Of a DNA stretch of 15,259 nt, positions 13,258 through 15,259 are shown in pieces. This DNA comes from Fidelibacterota bacterium UBA6817. GTDB lineage: Bacteria; Fidelibacterota; Fidelibacteria; Fidelibacterales; Fidelibacteraceae. The stretch covers positions 1 through 15,259 of the forward strand of contig DKER01000114.1 in NCBI GenBank assembly GCA_002452555.1. Reading direction: 5' to 3'. A model generated the notes under the pieces. The model was not told where the DNA came from. It was given only the letters and a program-made list of their open reading frames with translations, and ran no database searches. Position 1 is the first letter of the stretch. Every line of letters begins with the position of its first letter. The translations under genes were made by a program, and so were the position numbers.

Positions 13258-13959
13258 TCAGACAGAAAGATAATCACCGTTCCGGTTATTTTGATCAAAC
13301 TGAGGAGAGGTTGACGGCAGAATTGTCCCAAACCCACGGCTGATACCGCATCCCATACCAAGATAGGAGGGTAGATAAACATTTGTCTGAAACGATCCGG
13401 TAAAAAATCCCATATGAGTTTCCGGACAGATTTCAGGCGTCAAACCGTTCATTCTGATCCTACACGTAATTTTAAAAGACGGTGTATGCCCAAATTCCTG
13501 CATGAGAAACTGAATATTTTGCATCAGCATTTTGTTCAGAAATCCGGTTCGTTCAGAGGCATAAAGATATTTATATTTTATCAGATTTTGCCGGTTAAGC
13601 CCGCCCCACGGCGTTAAAAAGCGGTAGTGATGTTTTGTATCGGTTTTTGTGAACGTTGTTTTATCCTCAATAACATCAATCGCTTTTATGTCCCATGACC
13701 GGCCATTCACGTTTAACATTTTAAGATTTTCAACAAATTGCCGTGCGGCATCTATACCGTCATTCATGCTGATAATAATCGGTTTGTTATTTTCAATCGT
13801 AAAATGAACTCTCGGATAGATGACCTGACGACGCTGATTGCCGTCTATATAACCGGAAATTAAAGAATCGGGATATTGTTCAAGTATGCTGTTTCTCAGG
13901 GTATATGCATTAAATGCAGCAGGTTCGTTCAGTGTTAATAAATGGGCAGACAACTCCAT
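13258..13959 (-). CDS. Orphan Cas6b-like RNA-binding/endoribonuclease-fold protein
   Basis: 233 residues. The C-terminal part reads like the Cas6 ferredoxin-fold end: FFTGSFQTNVYLPSYLGMG (185-203) running into a glycine-rich loop GMGCGISRGFG (201-211). The N-terminal part (RQVIYPRVHFTIENNKPIII near 44-63, MNDGID 65-70) and the middle PWGGLNRQNLIKY (117-129) fit the Cas6b pattern as I recall it. Cas6 enzymes cut CRISPR repeat RNA. The segment that aligns with the usual catalytic histidines (about residues 31-41, SLISGYIDG) has no histidine, so cleavage may be lost or use other residues (Tyr37, His52, His110/111). No CRISPR array or other cas gene is in the window. It begins 9 bases after rho with only a weak ribosome site, and is probably co-transcribed with rho. 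It could serve a distant CRISPR locus or a non-CRISPR RNA role. Confidence 0.65.
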   Translation of the reverse strand: MELSAHLLTLNEPAAFNAYTLRNSILEQYPDSLISGYIDGNQRRQVIYPRVHFTIENNKPIIISMNDGIDAARQFVENLKMLNVNGRSWDIKAIDVIEDKTTFTKTDTKHHYRFLTPWGGLNRQNLIKYKYLYASERTGFLNKMLMQNIQFLMQEFGHTPSFKITCRIRMNGLTPEICPETHMGFFTGSFQTNVYLPSYLGMGCGISRGFGTILPSTSPQFDQNNRNGDYLSV

Positions 13960-13968
13960 AATAAATCG

Positions 13969-15258
13969 CTAGGAGTTCATGTTTCTGAGGAAATCTTTAT
14001 TTGTCCGGGATGAGGCCATTTTATCCAGGAGGAATTCCATTGCTTCAACAGGCGTCATTTCGTTAAGGAATTTTCTGAGGATCCACACCCGAGCCAGTTC
14101 TGCTTTGGACATCAGAAGTTCTTCCTTGCGGGTTCCGGACCGGTTGATATCAATGGAAGGAAAGATCCGGCGGTCACTGAGACGTCTGTCCAGAACCAGT
14201 TCCATGTTACCGGTTCCTTTGAATTCCTCAAAAATCACATCATCCATCCGGCTTCCCGTATCAATGAGAGCCGTAGCAATAATAGTCAGACTCCCTCCTT
14301 CTTCAATATTCCGGGCGGCGCCGAAAAAGCGTTTAGGCCTGTGCAGCGCGTTGCTGTCAATACCTCCGGAGAGAATTTTTCCGGAGTGGGGTACCACGGA
14401 ATTGTGAGCACGGGCCAGCCGGGTGATCGAATCCAGGAGAATAACCACATCCTGGCCGAATTCCACCATCCGGCGCGCTTTTTGAAGGACCATCTCCGCG
14501 ACCTGAACATGCCGTTCCGGCGGCTCATCAAATGTTGAACTCACCACTTCGGCATTGACATTTCTCTGCATATCCGTGACTTCTTCAGGCCGCTCGTCAA
14601 TAAGAAGAACAATAAGCATAACGTCCGGATGGTTGGCCAGAATGCTGTTGGCAATCTTCTGTAAAAGAATGGTCTTGCCCGTTTTGGGCTGGGCAACAAT
14701 AAGTCCGCGCTGACCCTTGCCGATGGGTGACAATAAATCGATAATCCGGGTAGAGTAATCTTTGGAATTTCGCTCCAAACTCAGACGCTCTTCAGGATGT
14801 AAAGGCGTCAGGGTTCCGAAAGGACGGGTCATCTTCGTCTTTTCAGGATCTTCATAGTTAATTGATTCCACCTTTAACAATGCAAAAAAACGTTCATTAT
14901 CTTTGGGCGGACGAACCTGCCCGCTGATAATGTGCCCTGTTTTTAAACCAAATCGCTTGATCTGAGACGGTGATACATATAAATCATACGGGCTGTTCAG
15001 ATAATGAAAACGGCTGCTTCGAAGAAAACCGTAGCCGTCAGGCAATATCTCTAATATGCCTTCTTCATAAACATTTCCGGACAGCTCAGCCTGAGCTTCC
15101 AGGATTTTATAAATAAGATCCCGCTTCTTCATGTTTTGAGTGCCGGGAACCTCAAATTGAGCAGCCAGTGTCTGCAGCTGTTTTAAAGTCATCTCCTGCA
15201 AATTTGAGATGCGATAAGAACCGTTGTCAGCACTGCTGGCCTGTTTTGAATTTTTCAC
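13969..15258 (-). CDS. rho: Transcription termination factor Rho
   Basis: 429 residues, against 419 in E. coli. Rho is a hexameric RNA-dependent ATPase that terminates transcription. Seen in order: Rho_N helices (MTLKQLQTLAAQF near 23-35, MKKRDLIYKIL), the RNA-binding OB fold with RNP1 DGYGFLR (74-80), Walker A AQPKTGKT (189-196), catalytic Glu222 in DERPEEV, Walker B VVILLDSITR (Asp276), the Q-loop region SGKILSGGID (292-301), and the conserved IFEEFKGTGNMEL. The start used is GTG 15258, one base inside the window edge, so the true start and ribosome site cannot be judged; the protein could extend further, though the length already fits. It is the first gene seen in the string that continues into the Cas6b-like gene, UbiA, dnaE, dtd and radC. 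Confidence 0.97.
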   Translation of the reverse strand: MKNSKQASSADNGSYRISNLQEMTLKQLQTLAAQFEVPGTQNMKKRDLIYKILEAQAELSGNVYEEGILEILPDGYGFLRSSRFHYLNSPYDLYVSPSQIKRFGLKTGHIISGQVRPPKDNERFFALLKVESINYEDPEKTKMTRPFGTLTPLHPEERLSLERNSKDYSTRIIDLLSPIGKGQRGLIVAQPKTGKTILLQKIANSILANHPDVMLIVLLIDERPEEVTDMQRNVNAEVVSSTFDEPPERHVQVAEMVLQKARRMVEFGQDVVILLDSITRLARAHNSVVPHSGKILSGGIDSNALHRPKRFFGAARNIEEGGSLTIIATALIDTGSRMDDVIFEEFKGTGNMELVLDRRLSDRRIFPSIDINRSGTRKEELLMSKAELARVWILRKFLNEMTPVEAMEFLLDKMASSRTNKDFLRNMNS

Positions 15259-15259
15259 T

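Overview
The window looks like chromosomal DNA from a bacterium of the FCB superphylum (Bacteroidota and relatives such as Marinimicrobia, Cloacimonadota or Calditrichota). The evidence is a secreted protein with a type IX secretion (T9SS) C-terminal sorting domain, an outer-membrane TonB-dependent receptor with an N-terminal carboxypeptidase-regulatory-like domain, a BtuG-like B12-binding propeller, and a UbiA prenyltransferase of the archaeal DGGGP-synthase type. The exact phylum cannot be settled from the sequence alone.

Positions 1-1180 (+ strand) are accessory in character. An AT-rich, gene-free leader carries three copies of one geometric module (two direct half-sites plus one inverted half-site) and a short series of GGGANTAA repeats. 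It precedes a small DprA-like SLOG-fold gene (428-892). The gene is followed by a 15-copy heptamer array (TCATCAG type) and a 12-copy octamer array (YTNAACNT type) split by a GCGAGCGAAGCGAGC-type insert.

Positions 1215-5053 (+ strand) form a vitamin B12 acquisition unit. A cobalamin riboswitch ends in a hairpin that buries the ribosome-binding site of a BtuB-like TonB-dependent receptor (1470-3542). The receptor overlaps by 4 bases a BtuG-like DUF5074/YncE-type beta-propeller (3539-4876) that carries a T9SS sorting domain in place of a lipoprotein signal. Back-to-back terminators (4985-5053) separate this unit from the convergent minus-strand genes.

Positions 5096-7523 (- strand) hold three tightly coupled genes, read as TPR protein -> YihX-type HAD phosphatase -> CPBP (CAAX protease-like) membrane protein whose usual active-site residues look lost. 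They are separated from the next unit by nine GTAGCCG heptamers.

Positions 7667-15258 (- strand) are a housekeeping string, read as rho -> orphan Cas6b-like protein -> UbiA/DGGGPS-like prenyltransferase -> dnaE -> dtd -> radC, with gaps of at most about 50 bases and one ATGA overlap (dnaE/dtd). The most striking item is the Cas6b-like gene: it sits 9 bases after rho with no CRISPR array and no other cas gene in view, and the stretch where Cas6b enzymes usually have catalytic histidines lacks histidine. Three start codons were moved from the longest reading frame to an internal ATG with better support (CPBP, UbiA, dtd), and one (radC) was moved on weaker grounds.
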